Below are positions 45,123 to 54,990 of a DNA stretch of 64,000 nt, in pieces (position 1 is the stretch's first letter; every line of letters starts with the position of its first letter). The notes beneath the pieces were generated by a model, which saw only the letters and a list, made by a program, of their open reading frames with translations, did not search any database and was not told where the DNA came from. Source of the stretch: Rudaea cellulosilytica DSM 22992 (lineage in GTDB: Bacteria; Pseudomonadota; Gammaproteobacteria; Xanthomonadales; Rhodanobacteraceae); the NCBI RefSeq assembly GCF_000378125.1, contig NZ_KB899241.1, positions 62,001 through 126,000 on the forward strand. Reading direction: 5' to 3'. Both the position numbers and the translations under genes were made by a program.

Positions 45123-46452
45123 TCGCCGTGTAACTCTGCGCCCAAGCCGACGCGCCGGTGAACAGGAACAGGATAAACAACAACGCGGCGCAAATGCCGA
45201 GCAGCAGTGCCGGCAAGCGCAGCCAGTCCTGCGAAATCAGCGCCCGCCACCGCCACACCAACACGACGGGAGTCAGCCACCAGAGCAGATGCCAGTTCGG
45301 TTGCGCGAACAGAGTTTCGGCCGCTCCGGTCAATGCCCCCGGCTGCCATTTCAGATCGAGGATGAGCGCGAGAGGTCCCAGCGCGGACATGGCCAGGCTG
45401 CCGTCCGCGTTCATCACCCCGGCATGCATGCACCACAGGCGCAGGCCGCCGAGCGGAATCAGCGCCACGAACAGCACAACGCCACCGATTGCCGCCGCCA
45501 AACGCCAGCGCTTCGGCAACGCACCGAAGCCGAACGCGGCCAGCAGGCAGATTGCCCACACCCAACCTTCCATCTTGAGCCAGGGCAGCACGAGCGCGAA
45601 AAACACGGCTAGGCAAAACTGGCTCCTCTCGCCTTGCCGCAGCCAGCGCATCCATGACAGCACGCTGAAACCGAAGGCGGTGGCCACCCACAAGTCCGCA
45701 TAGCCGGCAAGCGCAGCGTGCACCGACAGCAGCGGCAACGAACCTAATGCGTATACCGCGACCAGTGCCCGCGCGCGGCTCAGCCCGAGTGCCTGCCACT
45801 GCCCGTAGTGGGCCAGCAGCAATGCGGTCCACAGGCCAAGCCAGGGTAGGTTGATCAGCGGCTCGATCCAGCCACCGGCGGCACTCGCGAACCAGACTTC
45901 GATCCACGCCAGCGCGTTCGGATAGTGCCAGGCGACTTCGGTATACAAATCCCCTTGCATCGAATGCAACCACTCCGGCATCGACACGAACGGCACATAG
46001 TGACCGAGCAGGAACCAGGTCTTCGGCTTTACCGCCCAGGCCGACCAGGCGTCCCAGGGGTAGAGCGGTCGCAGCCAGATCTCGCGGGCAACGATCGCGG
46101 CGCGCACGACGAGCGATGCCAGCAGCGCGCCAAGCGCGACTTGTTGCCAGCGCGGCAACGGGGTTGCGCCCGCGGCCGATGCGACCCCGCTTGGGCCGCA
46201 CCGTCGCCACGCGACCGCGGCGACGATGGCAAGCAAAACAAGAAGGCAAAGCCCTGCATGCACATTCGCTTGCGCCATGTCGGCAGACGCGACAATCGAA
46301 GCAGCCAGCGCAACGAACAACATACCGCCGAAGAAGCCGTAGCCGACGGCGCTAGCGTGCCAGCCAGGTGTGCGCTGCGGACTGATCGCCAAGTATGCGG
46401 CCGCGCCGGTCGACATAGGCAAGAGCCAGGCAATGAGGTAGGCCCAGCTCAT
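44992..46452 (-). CDS. multi-spanning membrane protein, possible GT-C glycosyltransferase
   Basis: 486 residues with about 11-12 hydrophobic helices and a positively charged tail. YPWDAWSAWAVKPKTWFLLG in the first periplasmic loop, with adjacent acidic residues, resembles the acceptor/donor loop of GT-C (GT39-like) polyprenyl-linked glycosyltransferases. The start overlaps the preceding gene by 4 bp (ATGA). The 3' end overlaps the GT4 gene by 131 bp; the last ~40 residues (RDTNFPAAVSGTNPARDPRS) are dispensable-looking. Confidence 0.75.
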   Translation of the reverse strand: MSWAYLIAWLLPMSTGAAAYLAISPQRTPGWHASAVGYGFFGGMLFVALAASIVASADMAQANVHAGLCLLVLLAIVAAVAWRRCGPSGVASAAGATPLPRWQQVALGALLASLVVRAAIVAREIWLRPLYPWDAWSAWAVKPKTWFLLGHYVPFVSMPEWLHSMQGDLYTEVAWHYPNALAWIEVWFASAAGGWIEPLINLPWLGLWTALLLAHYGQWQALGLSRARALVAVYALGSLPLLSVHAALAGYADLWVATAFGFSVLSWMRWLRQGERSQFCLAVFFALVLPWLKMEGWVWAICLLAAFGFGALPKRWRLAAAIGGVVLFVALIPLGGLRLWCMHAGVMNADGSLAMSALGPLALILDLKWQPGALTGAAETLFAQPNWHLLWWLTPVVLVWRWRALISQDWLRLPALLLGICAALLFILFLFTGASAWAQSYTAINRLVLQIVPAWVTVLVLLLRDTNFPAAVSGTNPARDPRSDPA

Positions 46453-47639
46453 GGATCGAGCCCCTGCGATCGGAAAACGCGAAGATCCTCCTTTTCGTAG
46501 ACAGGCTCGACTGGGATGGTCAATTCTCCGTTGTCCAACCGTCCAGTCGCCTTGTCGTATTTCCAGTCACCGGCGTACACGACAATCAGCACGTCGCCAG
46601 ATGGCACTGTTCCCGAGGTCTCCCTCATCGCCTGCTCCAGCGGCGCTGTATTGAGCGGCAGCAGGAAATAGATCAGCCGTAGCAACGTGAAAGGAGAACT
46701 GGAGTCGACGAGTACGCGCTTGACGCCTTGCTCCTCGGCGATGCGCGCCACATCGCCGGCAACCCGCGGCGTCGCTTCGTCCGGTTGCAAGGCATATCGC
46801 TGCGCCCAAGGCTTGCCGGCGTAGATGGTCTCGATGACTTGATGTTTGTCGAATAAATCCTCGAGCCAGCGCAGATCGAGACCGATCCAAGTGGCTCCGG
46901 CGATACAGCACATCACTGCGGCGGCATGTCCACGGGACAAGCGCAACAACAAGCATGCAGCAAGCCCAGAGAGCAGCGCCCCGAGTACCAGTATCGGCAT
47001 CATCCAGGAACGACCCAGCGTCCCGTTCCCGGGACCAATGGTGTTGATCGATTGCAACGACCAGGGCCGATAGCCGAACCAATCGCTGCTCAAGCGCGCA
47101 AGAAGGCTATCCCATGCCGGCGTCTGCAATTGTGCCCATTCGATGCGGAATGGGCTGAACGAAGCAATCATGCTGGGCGGAACCAGTTGCGCCGTCGCAT
47201 ACTCGGCAAATCCCAGCTCGATAATTTCTCCGCGCCATTCCTCGAATCGGGTCAGATCGACCGTGACCTCGCCATTCCCAGGCTTCGGCAGCGAGATGGT
47301 CTGTACGTCATCCCGCGCATCGCGACGGCGGAACACGAGCGCCAGTTCGAGCACGTCTGGAAAATCGGTGATGCGGTAGCGCAGTACGGGATATTTCTCC
47401 GCGCGGACGTGCGTCAACTTCGCCGTCTGCAATCCGTTTCCACGCGTATCGAAGGCGTTTATCACCAGTTTGTCCAGCTCGATCGTGCCCTCGCCGAGCT
47501 GTAGCTGGAAATCGCGCCCCGACAACGCCAAGTGCTCATGCGCTGTCCACGGCGCGTCCCATGGCACGCCGGCCGCCCAGGCGAACAACACCACCCAGAT
47601 CGCGGCCAGCACGGGGATCAGGACGAGACGGCGGATCAT
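46449..47639 (-). CDS. membrane protein of unknown function, with periplasmic domain
   Basis: 396 residues from ATG 47639; a longer open frame overlaps the DUF455 gene by more than 150 bp and is rejected. An N-terminal helix (RRLVLIPVLAAIWVVLFAWA) is followed by a ~190-residue beta-rich periplasmic domain, two further helices (MMPILVLGALLSGLAACLLL; AAVMCCIAGATWIGLDL) and a C-terminal soluble domain. It sits between DUF455 and the GT-C-like gene with 4-bp overlaps on both sides, so all three are co-translated. No family assigned. Confidence 0.7.
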   Translation of the reverse strand: MIRRLVLIPVLAAIWVVLFAWAAGVPWDAPWTAHEHLALSGRDFQLQLGEGTIELDKLVINAFDTRGNGLQTAKLTHVRAEKYPVLRYRITDFPDVLELALVFRRRDARDDVQTISLPKPGNGEVTVDLTRFEEWRGEIIELGFAEYATAQLVPPSMIASFSPFRIEWAQLQTPAWDSLLARLSSDWFGYRPWSLQSINTIGPGNGTLGRSWMMPILVLGALLSGLAACLLLRLSRGHAAAVMCCIAGATWIGLDLRWLEDLFDKHQVIETIYAGKPWAQRYALQPDEATPRVAGDVARIAEEQGVKRVLVDSSSPFTLLRLIYFLLPLNTAPLEQAMRETSGTVPSGDVLIVVYAGDWKYDKATGRLDNGELTIPVEPVYEKEDLRVFRSQGLDP

Positions 47640-48436
47640 GCGGCGGATTGTGCCATCAAGCGGTTCATTTCCTCTTCGCTGAACCCCGCCGCGCGGCGGG
47701 CCGTTTCGTTGAACGGTGGCTTCAATACGAAGCGCGCATATTCTGTGACCAGGTGCGCAAACGTCGCCTGCGCATCGACTCCTTCGCGTGCGCAACACCA
47801 GGCGAACCAGCGCGAGCCGGCAGCGACATGCGCGACCTCTTCAGCCAGGATGACGTCGAGAATCTCTATGGTGCGCAGATCGCCGACATCGCGCAGGCGC
47901 GCGATCATGCCCGGCGTCACGTCGAGTCCGCGTGCTTCGAGCACACGCGGCACCAGTGCCATGCGCTCGAGACAGGATCCAGACGTCTTTACCGCCATTT
48001 CCCAGAGGCCATTGTGCGCATCGAAATCCCCATAGGCATGGCCCATCTCGGCCAGCCGCGCGGACAGCATTTGAAAATGGCGCGTTTCGTCGGCGGCCAC
48101 CTGCGCCCAATCGAGGTAGTACTCGCCTGGCATCCCGCGGAAACGGTAAATCGCATCCCAGGCGAGGTCGATCGCATTGAATTCGATGTGCGCGACTGCG
48201 TGGACGAGGGCGGCGCGACCCTCGACACTGCTCAGGCCGCGTTGCGGCAGTTTGCGCGGAGGAACCAGCCGAGGGCGCGACGGCCTGCCTGGCTGCGCAA
48301 TCGGTTGGGGCTCGACCGGGGTTTCAGTCGAGAAATCGCCGGTCGCGATCGATGCGGCGGCTGCGCTGCTGCGTGCGAGCTTGTCCTCGACGCTCGTCGC
48401 CGACAGGCAAGCTTCGGCCAAAGCAAAAACGTCCAT
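47636..48436 (-). CDS. DUF455-family ferritin-like protein
   Basis: 266 residues. HAVAHIEFNAIDLAWDAIYR and VAADETRHFQMLSARLAEMG give the E-x-x-H-type residues of a di-iron ferritin-like four-helix bundle, and VLEARGLDVTPGM is the DUF455 signature. Function not established; oxidoreductase activity is likely by fold. First gene of a three-gene operon (ATGA overlap with the next). Confidence 0.88.
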   Translation of the reverse strand: MDVFALAEACLSATSVEDKLARSSAAAASIATGDFSTETPVEPQPIAQPGRPSRPRLVPPRKLPQRGLSSVEGRAALVHAVAHIEFNAIDLAWDAIYRFRGMPGEYYLDWAQVAADETRHFQMLSARLAEMGHAYGDFDAHNGLWEMAVKTSGSCLERMALVPRVLEARGLDVTPGMIARLRDVGDLRTIEILDVILAEEVAHVAAGSRWFAWCCAREGVDAQATFAHLVTEYARFVLKPPFNETARRAAGFSEEEMNRLMAQSAA

Positions 48437-48464
48437 ATCCGTTCGCTACTGGAAGATCTGCTTG

Positions 48465-48521
48465 CACGAAGACGTGGAACGAAACAGCGAGGGTACGCCT
48501 CATCCTGTTCGCGTCTTCGTG
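48465..48521. repeat. inverted repeat between purF and DUF455 gene
   Basis: Perfect 10-bp arms CACGAAGACG (48465-48474) and CGTCTTCGTG (48512-48521) enclose a 37-base loop in the 113-bp gap downstream of purF. No T-run follows on either strand, so it is not a simple intrinsic terminator; possibly a transcript-stabilising stem. Confidence 0.45.
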
Positions 48522-48549
48522 TGAAGCCGTTTATCCCTGTGCGGTGATA

Positions 48550-50028
48550 TTACGACACATGGCGCCGCTGCGCCTTATTTTCGTCCGCGCGCGCGAATTC
48601 GAGTTCGCGCAGATAGGTGCTGTCGACGCCGGTGACGTACTCGCCGGAAAAGCACGAAGTGTCGAAGTGCTTGATCTCCTCGTTGCCGTCGGCGACGGCG
48701 GCGATCAGATCCTCGAGGTCCTGGTATACGAGCCAGTCCGCACCGATGAACTGCTGCACTTCGTCTTCGGTGCGGCCGTGCGCGACGAGTTCAGCGGCGG
48801 CCGGCATGTCGATGCCGTAGATGTTGGCGAAACGCACCGGCGGCGCGGCCGAGGCGAAATAGACCTGGCGCGCACCGGCGTCGCGCGCCATCTGCACGAT
48901 CTGTTTCGAGGTCGTGCCGCGCACGATCGAGTCGTCGACCAGCAGCACGTTTTTCTTGCGGAACTCCAGGTGCACCGGATTGAGCTTGCGTCGCACCGAT
49001 TTCACGCGCTCGCTCTGCCCGGGCATGATGAAGGTACGGCCGATGTAGCGGTTCTTGACGAAACCTTCGCGCATCGGCACGCCGAGCACCTGCGCGAGCG
49101 AACTCGCCGCGGTGCGCGACGTGTCGGGAATCGGAATCACCGCGTCGATGTGATGGTCGGGCCGCAGGCGCTTGATCTTCTCGGCGAGGCGCTCGCCCAT
49201 GCGCAGGCGCGCCTTGTACACCGACACGTCTTCGATCATCGAATCGGGCCGCGCGAGATAGACGTATTCGAAGATGCACGGCGCGTGCAGCGCGCCCTCG
49301 GCGCATTGACGGCTGAACAGCTTGCCATCCTCGGTGAGCAGGACGGCCTCGCCCGGCGCGACGTCGCGCACGAGGCGAAAACCGAGAATGTCCATCGCCA
49401 CCGATTCGGAGGCGACCATGTACTCGCGTCCTTCGGCCGTATCGCGTTCGCCGAGTACGAGCGGGCGGATGCCGTGCGGATCGCGGAACGCGACTACACC
49501 GTAGCCGAGCACGAGTGCGACCACGGCATAGCCACCGCGCACGCGCGCGTGCACGCCGGCGACGGCTTTGAAGATGTGGTCCGGTGTCAGCGCGTGGCGC
49601 TCCTGGATCTGCAGCTCGTGGGCGAAGATGTTGAGCAGCACCTCCGAGTCGGACTCGGTGTTGATGTGGCGACGATCCTCCTCGTACATCTGTCGGCGCA
49701 ACTCGACGGTATTGATCAGATTGCCGTTGTGTCCGAGCGCAATCCCGTAAGGCGAGTTGACGTAGAACGGCTGCGCTTCGGCAGCCGCTTCCGAACCCGC
49801 GGTCGGATAGCGGCAATGACCGATGCCGATGTTGCCGCGCAGTTTGAGCATGCTGTCGCGGCCGAACACGTCGTTGACCAGGCCAGCGCCCTTGTGCAGG
49901 CGCAACTTGTCATTATCGATCGTGGCGATGCCGGCCGCGTCCTGGCCGCGGTGCTGGAGCACGGTCAAGCCGTCGTAGAGCGCCGAAGCGACTTCGGATT
50001 TACCGACGATACCGATGATTCCGCACAT
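48550..50028 (-). CDS. purF: amidophosphoribosyltransferase
   Basis: 492 residues. First committed enzyme of purine synthesis: glutamine + PRPP to phosphoribosylamine. MCGIIGIVG exposes the N-terminal catalytic Cys after Met removal; [17 protein letters not shown] and [11 protein letters not shown] belong to the class II glutaminase; [17 protein letters not shown] is the PRPP-binding loop. Directly follows cvpA, the conserved cvpA-purF order. Confidence 0.98.
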   Translation of the reverse strand: MCGIIGIVGKSEVASALYDGLTVLQHRGQDAAGIATIDNDKLRLHKGAGLVNDVFGRDSMLKLRGNIGIGHCRYPTAGSEAAAEAQPFYVNSPYGIALGHNGNLINTVELRRQMYEEDRRHINTESDSEVLLNIFAHELQIQERHALTPDHIFKAVAGVHARVRGGYAVVALVLGYGVVAFRDPHGIRPLVLGERDTAEGREYMVASESVAMDILGFRLVRDVAPGEAVLLTEDGKLFSRQCAEGALHAPCIFEYVYLARPDSMIEDVSVYKARLRMGERLAEKIKRLRPDHHIDAVIPIPDTSRTAASSLAQVLGVPMREGFVKNRYIGRTFIMPGQSERVKSVRRKLNPVHLEFRKKNVLLVDDSIVRGTTSKQIVQMARDAGARQVYFASAAPPVRFANIYGIDMPAAAELVAHGRTEDEVQQFIGADWLVYQDLEDLIAAVADGNEEIKHFDTSCFSGEYVTGVDSTYLRELEFARADENKAQRRHVS

Positions 50029-50123
50029 GAGGGATACAACTCGGGAATGGAGAGGGGAGAAGCTGAGGCCATTCGGCGCGGAACAACGTGGGGCAATTTT
50101 ACCAAAACTCCAGCGAAGTTTTG

Positions 50124-50693
50124 TTAGCTGTTCAGTGGCATCGGAACCGGATGCCCGTTCGGAGCCGCCTTTTTGCCATCGTTTTGCGGCGGCTGAGGCA
50201 GCAATCCGCGCAGATCGAGATATTTCGTGACCTCAACGGGCATGTGCGCCGAAGCCCATTGCGCAGCCTGCTGGAAGCTCGGAAGCACGCGTGATTCATG
50301 CCACCACGGATCGCGCGGGAACGGCGTGAAGCCGAGCAGCAACACGACCAGGGTCACCAGCGCCAGGCCGCGTGCAAGGCCGAACGCAGCACCGAGCAGA
50401 CGATCGGTACCGCTCAAACCGCTGCCCGCGACCAACTTGCGCAGGAAAAATCCAACGATCGCTCCGGCGATCAGGACGGCGATGAAGCAGAGCGCATAGC
50501 CGAGCACGATGCGCGCCGACGGCAGACTGACCGCGGTCAGCGATGCGGCAAGCTGCGGACCTAGCGTCCAGGCGACCCATATCGCGACGAACCACACCGC
50601 CAGCGCCAGCACCTCGCCAAGGAAACCGCGCCACAACCCCATCAACACGGACAGACAGAGCGCGGCGATGATGACGTAGTCGGCCCAGTTCAT
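50124..50693 (-). CDS. cvpA: CvpA family membrane protein
   Basis: 189 residues with four hydrophobic helices ([74 protein letters not shown]). N-terminal MNWADYVII and the PF02674-type [20 protein letters not shown] loop identify CvpA. Envelope-related role, required for colicin V production in E. coli. Lies between a SPOR protein and purF as in the folC-dedD-cvpA-purF operon. Confidence 0.94.
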   Translation of the reverse strand: MNWADYVIIAALCLSVLMGLWRGFLGEVLALAVWFVAIWVAWTLGPQLAASLTAVSLPSARIVLGYALCFIAVLIAGAIVGFFLRKLVAGSGLSGTDRLLGAAFGLARGLALVTLVVLLLGFTPFPRDPWWHESRVLPSFQQAAQWASAHMPVEVTKYLDLRGLLPQPPQNDGKKAAPNGHPVPMPLNS

Positions 50694-50706
50694 GAGGCTG
50701 CTGCGA

Positions 50707-51732
50707 TCACGGCTGGGTTTTGACGATCGCCGCTAGCTGGAACTTCTGCTTGAGCGTCGACACGGCCGCGTCGGCACCGCCACGATCGGCGTAAGGACCG
50801 GCGCGCACCTTCCAGAATGTCGTCTCGCCGTCGCCGGACTTCTCGACAAACGCCGCGACGCCGCCGTTGCGCAGCCGATCGCGCAGCTTGTTCGCCTCGT
50901 CCTCGGATTTGAACGCACCAGCCTGGACTACATAAGCGCCGGCGCGATTCGCCGGCAGGCTCGGCGCCGGCGCAGCCGGTTCCGCTGCCGCGGATTTTGC
51001 CGCCGCCGGCTTCGCCTCGCCTGCCCCGGCCTTGTCGGCGGGTTTGTCGGTGGGCTGATCCGGATCCGCGGTCTGCGCGATGCCGCTCGGCAGCTTCGCA
51101 TCGATCTGTTTGATCTTCAGGCGCACATTCTCTGCCGATGCGCGTTCGGTATACGGCCCGACGCGCACGCGCTGCGCGGGCTTGCCCTGATAATCCGTGG
51201 TCTCGGCAAATGCCGGATAACCGAGCTTCTTCAACTTGTCGACGAGTGCGCTCGCGTGACCCGCATCGGCATACACGCCGAGATTGACCAGGAAACGCCC
51301 GTCTGTCGCCACGGCCGGCGCGGGCGGCGGCACGGGAGTCGGGGCCGCAGGCGCGGGAGTCGCCGGCAATGTCTGTGCGTTCGCGGATGCGGTCGTCGGC
51401 TTCGCCGCCGGTGCCGGTCGGGTCGCGCTGTCAGGGGCCTCGAAGCTCGCCGGCGCACCGGTGTCGACCGTGGCGAGCTTGTCGCCGGAAGTGGCTGCGG
51501 TCGCCGGTGGCGCACTCGGCGCCGGAGTCGGTGCAGCGCCGGGTTTCGGCGGATCGACGCTGAGATTGCGTGTCTCGAAATTGCGCTCGGGTGCCGGCGG
51601 GATACTGAGATTCTGCGTCGTCGTGCCATCCGCTTTCGGCGGCGTACCGGAAAAGAACATCGGCACGAAGATGATCGCCAGTGCGATCAGCACGGCCGCG
51701 CCGAGCAGGCGTTGTTTCAAGGCAGAATCCAT
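50707..51732 (-). CDS. DedD-like protein with two SPOR domains
   Basis: 341 residues. One N-terminal membrane helix (LLGAAVLIALAIIFVPMFFS), a Pro/Ala-rich linker, then two peptidoglycan-binding SPOR repeats: GRFLVNLGVYADAGHASAL... (about 145-222) and GAYVVQAGAFKSEDEANKL... (about 263-340). E. coli DedD has one SPOR domain; two is unusual. Such proteins localise to the division septum by binding denuded glycan. Order folC-this gene-cvpA-purF supports dedD orthology. Confidence 0.88.
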   Translation of the reverse strand: MDSALKQRLLGAAVLIALAIIFVPMFFSGTPPKADGTTTQNLSIPPAPERNFETRNLSVDPPKPGAAPTPAPSAPPATAATSGDKLATVDTGAPASFEAPDSATRPAPAAKPTTASANAQTLPATPAPAAPTPVPPPAPAVATDGRFLVNLGVYADAGHASALVDKLKKLGYPAFAETTDYQGKPAQRVRVGPYTERASAENVRLKIKQIDAKLPSGIAQTADPDQPTDKPADKAGAGEAKPAAAKSAAAEPAAPAPSLPANRAGAYVVQAGAFKSEDEANKLRDRLRNGGVAAFVEKSGDGETTFWKVRAGPYADRGGADAAVSTLKQKFQLAAIVKTQP

Positions 51733-51867
51733 AGGTTATCTCCATCGGCCTTCCCGACCGAAACTAGGCCAGCCATCCAAGCCGGTCTCTTCAAAGAAAG
51801 ACCAAGTGTCGCCGATTATAGCCACTGCCTGCGCCGAACCCGCGGGCATGCGCCCGCATCGTTCACC

Positions 51868-53178
51868 TCAGGTTGCGGCGGTGAAGTCGTTGCGCGCGGC
51901 CCAGGCCAGCGCGGGCGCGGCGACATGGAACGAACCGAACGCAAGAATACGATCCCGCACCTGCGCCTGCGCGACCGCTGCATCGAGCGCAGTGGCGACA
52001 TCGCCGAAGACTTCGTGCCGCAACGGCGCGACGGCGGCATCCATGCGCGCGAGGAGATCCGGCGCGGCGAGTCCGCGCGGCGTGTCCGCATCAAGGCCGG
52101 CAACGAACCAGCGATCGATCCGCGCGGCGAGCGGCGCGACGATACCGGCGATGTCCTTGTCCGCAAGCGCGCCGAACACGGCCAGCGTGCGTCCACCGGC
52201 GGGAGTCTGCGCGAGCCAGCGTGCAAGCACCTCGGCCGCCTGCGGATTGTGTGCGACATCGATCACGAGTTCGGCCGCGCCGGGTTTCACGAAACGCTGC
52301 AGGCGGGCGACCACGTGCGCGCTGCGCACGCCCGCAGCCAGCGCTACATCGTCGACGCCAAGCTGATCACGCAGCACGTGCAACGCGGCGATCGCCGCAG
52401 CCGCGTTCGCGCGCTGCACGGGCGCGGCGAGCTCGGGATCGGGCAGCGCGATCTCGCGCCCGTGCGCCCGCCAACGCCAACCTCGCGCGGCCGGTTCAAA
52501 ATGATAATCGCGCCCCGCCTGGAAAATCGTCGCGCCGGTTTCGTGCGCGCTGTGCGCCAGCGCAGCGGGTGCATCGGCGTCGCCGATCACGGCAGGGCGT
52601 CCAGCGCGGAAGATGCCGGCCTTCTCGCGCGCGATCTGCTCGCGATCACGACCGAGCCAATCCTCGTGGTCGAGGGCGATCGTGGTCACGATCGACACAT
52701 CCGCATCGACGATGTTGACCGCATCGAGGCGGCCACCGAGGCCGACTTCGAGCACGGCGACATCGAGGCGGGCATGGGCAAAAATCCACAATGCGGCCAG
52801 CGTACCGAATTCGAAGTAGGTCAGCGTGACCGGGTCGTCCGCCTGTTCCAGGCGCGCGGATTCGATGCGCTCGAACGCTTCGACGAGCACTGCATCGTCG
52901 GCATCCGTGCCGGCGACGCGCACGCGTTCGTTGTAGCGCAGCAGATGCGGCGAGGTGTAGCAGCCGACGCGCTTGCCGGCCGCGGCCAGCATCGCTTCGA
53001 GGAATGCGATCGTCGAACCCTTGCCATTGGTGCCGCCAACGGTGACGACGACCGGCGCGATGCGCGGCGCGTCCATGCGCCGCCACACCTCGCGCACGCG
53101 TGCGAGGCCGAGATCGACGCCGAGCGCGTGCACGCGCTGCTGGTAGTCCAACCATTCGTCGAGACTGCGTGGAGTCAT
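51868..53178 (-). CDS. folC: bifunctional folylpolyglutamate / dihydrofolate synthase
   Basis: 436 residues. Ligates glutamate to folates. VTVGGTNGKGSTIAFLEAML is the Mur-ligase-type P-loop, YTSPHLLRYNERVRVAG and VLEVGLGGRLDAVNIVD the folate/ATP site motifs, and VIDVAHNPQAAEVLA the C-terminal domain motif. Divergent from tilS with only 34 bp between starts. Confidence 0.97.
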   Translation of the reverse strand: MTPRSLDEWLDYQQRVHALGVDLGLARVREVWRRMDAPRIAPVVVTVGGTNGKGSTIAFLEAMLAAAGKRVGCYTSPHLLRYNERVRVAGTDADDAVLVEAFERIESARLEQADDPVTLTYFEFGTLAALWIFAHARLDVAVLEVGLGGRLDAVNIVDADVSIVTTIALDHEDWLGRDREQIAREKAGIFRAGRPAVIGDADAPAALAHSAHETGATIFQAGRDYHFEPAARGWRWRAHGREIALPDPELAAPVQRANAAAAIAALHVLRDQLGVDDVALAAGVRSAHVVARLQRFVKPGAAELVIDVAHNPQAAEVLARWLAQTPAGGRTLAVFGALADKDIAGIVAPLAARIDRWFVAGLDADTPRGLAAPDLLARMDAAVAPLRHEVFGDVATALDAAVAQAQVRDRILAFGSFHVAAPALAWAARNDFTAAT

Positions 53179-53212
53179 TGCAAATTCGCCCCTTCTCTGG
53201 CGTCATGGCGGG

Positions 53213-54514
53213 ATGCCGCAGTTGTCTCTCAGCGACCGTCTCGATTCCGCCCTCGCCAAGCTGCCGCCCGGCGCGCTGGCGGTCGGCTACAGCGGCGGCG
53301 CGGATTCTAGCGTGTTGTTGCACACGCTCGCGCGCAGCGCGTCCGCACGCGCGCGCGGCTTGCGTGCGATCCACGTCGATCACGGCCTGCATGCCGACAG
53401 CGCAGCGTGGTCCGAGCATTGCCGCGCGGTGGCGGCGGAACTCGACGTCGCGCTCGACGTCGTCCGCGTCGAAGTCGAGCGCAGTCGCGGCACCGGTCTC
53501 GAGGACTCGGCGCGCGTGGCGCGTCGGGCCGCGTTCGCGCGCCTGCTGCTTCCCCGCGAAATCCTCGCTCTCGCCCACCATCGCAACGACCAAGCCGAAA
53601 CCGTGCTGCTCAAACTGCTGCGCGGCGCCGGTCCGGAGGGACTCGGCGGCATGCGCGACCTGCGCGGTTTCGGCGCGGGATACCTGTGGCGACCGCTGCT
53701 TGCCGAATCGCGCTCGACCTTGCTCGCTTACGCGCACGAATACGAACTGCATTGGCTCGACGATCCGAGCAACTCCGACATGACGTTGCGGCGCAATTTC
53801 CTGCGCGGCGACATCCTGCCGCGCCTGCGCAGGCGCTGGCGCGATGCCGACGCCGCGCTCGCGCACAGCGCAGTCTGGGCGCGCAGCGCGGCGGATTTCA
53901 TCGACGGCGAGGCGCGCAAGGCACTGGCGAAAATGCAAGGCCTCGATCCGGCAACGCTGTTCTGGCGCGATTGGCTCGCGCTGCCCGATGCGCTGCGCGA
54001 TCCGGTGCTGCGCCTGTGGTTGCGCGAGCTGCGCCTCGACGAACCCGCGCATTTCCACGTCGCCGAACTCGAACGCCAATTGCGCGATTCCGGCGAGGAC
54101 CGCCTGCCCTGCGTGACCTTCGGCGACAGCGAGCTGCGCCGCTACCGGCATCTGCTTTACGCGTTGCGCCCGCTGCCGGCCGTTCCGGTCGACTGGGAAA
54201 CCCAATGGGATGGCAGCGGCGCACTGCCGCTGCCCGCCGGCGGCCAGCTCGAGCTCGCCCCGCCACAGAAGTTCGAGCCGCCACTCGTCGTGCGCTATCG
54301 CCGCGGCGGCGAACGCATCCGCCCCGCCGGCTCGGCGCACACGCGCGAATTGCGCCTGCTGCTGCAGGAAGCCGGCATGCCGCCATGGCTGCGTGGGCAT
54401 ATCCCGCTGGTCTTTCGCGACGGCCAGCTGATCGCGGTCGGCGATCTGTTTTTCAACAGCGCCCTGGTCGACTCCGGCACACGCATCCGCTTCGATCCTC
54501 CCGCCGCCCCTTGA
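53213..54514 (+). CDS. tilS: tRNA(Ile)-lysidine synthase
   Basis: 433 residues. Converts C34 of tRNA-Ile(CAU) to lysidine. PP-loop ATP motif [16 protein letters not shown] at residues 25-40; [20 protein letters not shown] and [15 protein letters not shown] are TilS core motifs; the C-terminal domain has the [19 protein letters not shown]-type tRNA-binding segment ([18 protein letters not shown]). Followed 70 bp later by xseB. Confidence 0.96.
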   Translation: MPQLSLSDRLDSALAKLPPGALAVGYSGGADSSVLLHTLARSASARARGLRAIHVDHGLHADSAAWSEHCRAVAAELDVALDVVRVEVERSRGTGLEDSARVARRAAFARLLLPREILALAHHRNDQAETVLLKLLRGAGPEGLGGMRDLRGFGAGYLWRPLLAESRSTLLAYAHEYELHWLDDPSNSDMTLRRNFLRGDILPRLRRRWRDADAALAHSAVWARSAADFIDGEARKALAKMQGLDPATLFWRDWLALPDALRDPVLRLWLRELRLDEPAHFHVAELERQLRDSGEDRLPCVTFGDSELRRYRHLLYALRPLPAVPVDWETQWDGSGALPLPAGGQLELAPPQKFEPPLVVRYRRGGERIRPAGSAHTRELRLLLQEAGMPPWLRGHIPLVFRDGQLIAVGDLFFNSALVDSGTRIRFDPPAAP

Positions 54515-54584
54515 CGCTGTGCGGGACGACATTTCCCGTCACGCCGCATTGATTCCGCAACGTGCTTGCGCTAGCTTGCACGCC

Positions 54585-54833
54585 ATGTCGCAGACCGCCG
54601 AACCGAACAAGATCGCCGAATTCGAAGCCTCGCTCGACGAGTTGGAAAAACTTGTCGCGCGCATGGAAGGCGGCGAGATGAGCCTGGACGAATCCCTTCA
54701 CTCCTTCGAGCGTGGCATCGCGCTATACCGTAGCTGCCAGGGCGCGCTCGACGAGGCACAGCTGCGGGTCAAGCTGCTGCGCGACCCGGCCGCGCCGGAG
54801 AGCGCCGAAGACTTCGATCCGCAAACGCCGTAA
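54585..54833 (+). CDS. xseB: exodeoxyribonuclease VII small subunit
   Basis: 82 residues from ATG 54585; the frame is open to 54519 but that adds no family sequence. [20 protein letters not shown] and [20 protein letters not shown] are the XseB coiled-coil signature. Its stop codon abuts a large hairpin element that separates it from ispA; xseB-ispA order is conserved in proteobacteria. Confidence 0.95.
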   Translation: MSQTAEPNKIAEFEASLDELEKLVARMEGGEMSLDESLHSFERGIALYRSCQGALDEAQLRVKLLRDPAAPESAEDFDPQTP

Positions 54834-54977
54834 GAATCTGTCCTTAGAGCTACTGCGCTCGATAATTTGCGCGCCGGCGGTGCTCGGAATCCTCATGTAC
54901 TGACATGTACACTCCGGTTCCTGCGCTCCGGCGACGCACAAATTCTCGTCGCTCGCTACGCTTTAAGGATAGATTCT
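54833..54977. repeat. 145-bp imperfect hairpin (MITE/REP-like) between xseB and ispA
   Basis: The two halves are inverted copies: AGAATCTGTCCTTAGAGC at the left end matches the complement of GCTTTAAGGATAGATTCT at the right, and similarity continues inwards through CTCGATAATTTG / CAAATTCTCG to a short TGACAT centre. The arms are about 70 bp with scattered mismatches. It has no coding potential. Consistent with a non-autonomous palindromic insertion or a long RNA stem processing the xseB-ispA transcript. Confidence 0.75.
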
Positions 54978-54990
54978 GACTTACTTCCAA

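Noticed and set aside
48465-48521. Intrinsic terminator of purF
   Set aside because: Perfect arms but a 37-base loop and no T-run; recorded only as an inverted repeat.
48352-50127. 591-codon plus-strand frame opposite purF
   Set aside because: purF is certain on the minus strand; the antisense frame has only His/Arg-rich composition.
51256-53310. 684-codon plus-strand frame opposite the SPOR gene and folC
   Set aside because: Antisense shadow; Arg/Gly-rich with no recognisable domain.
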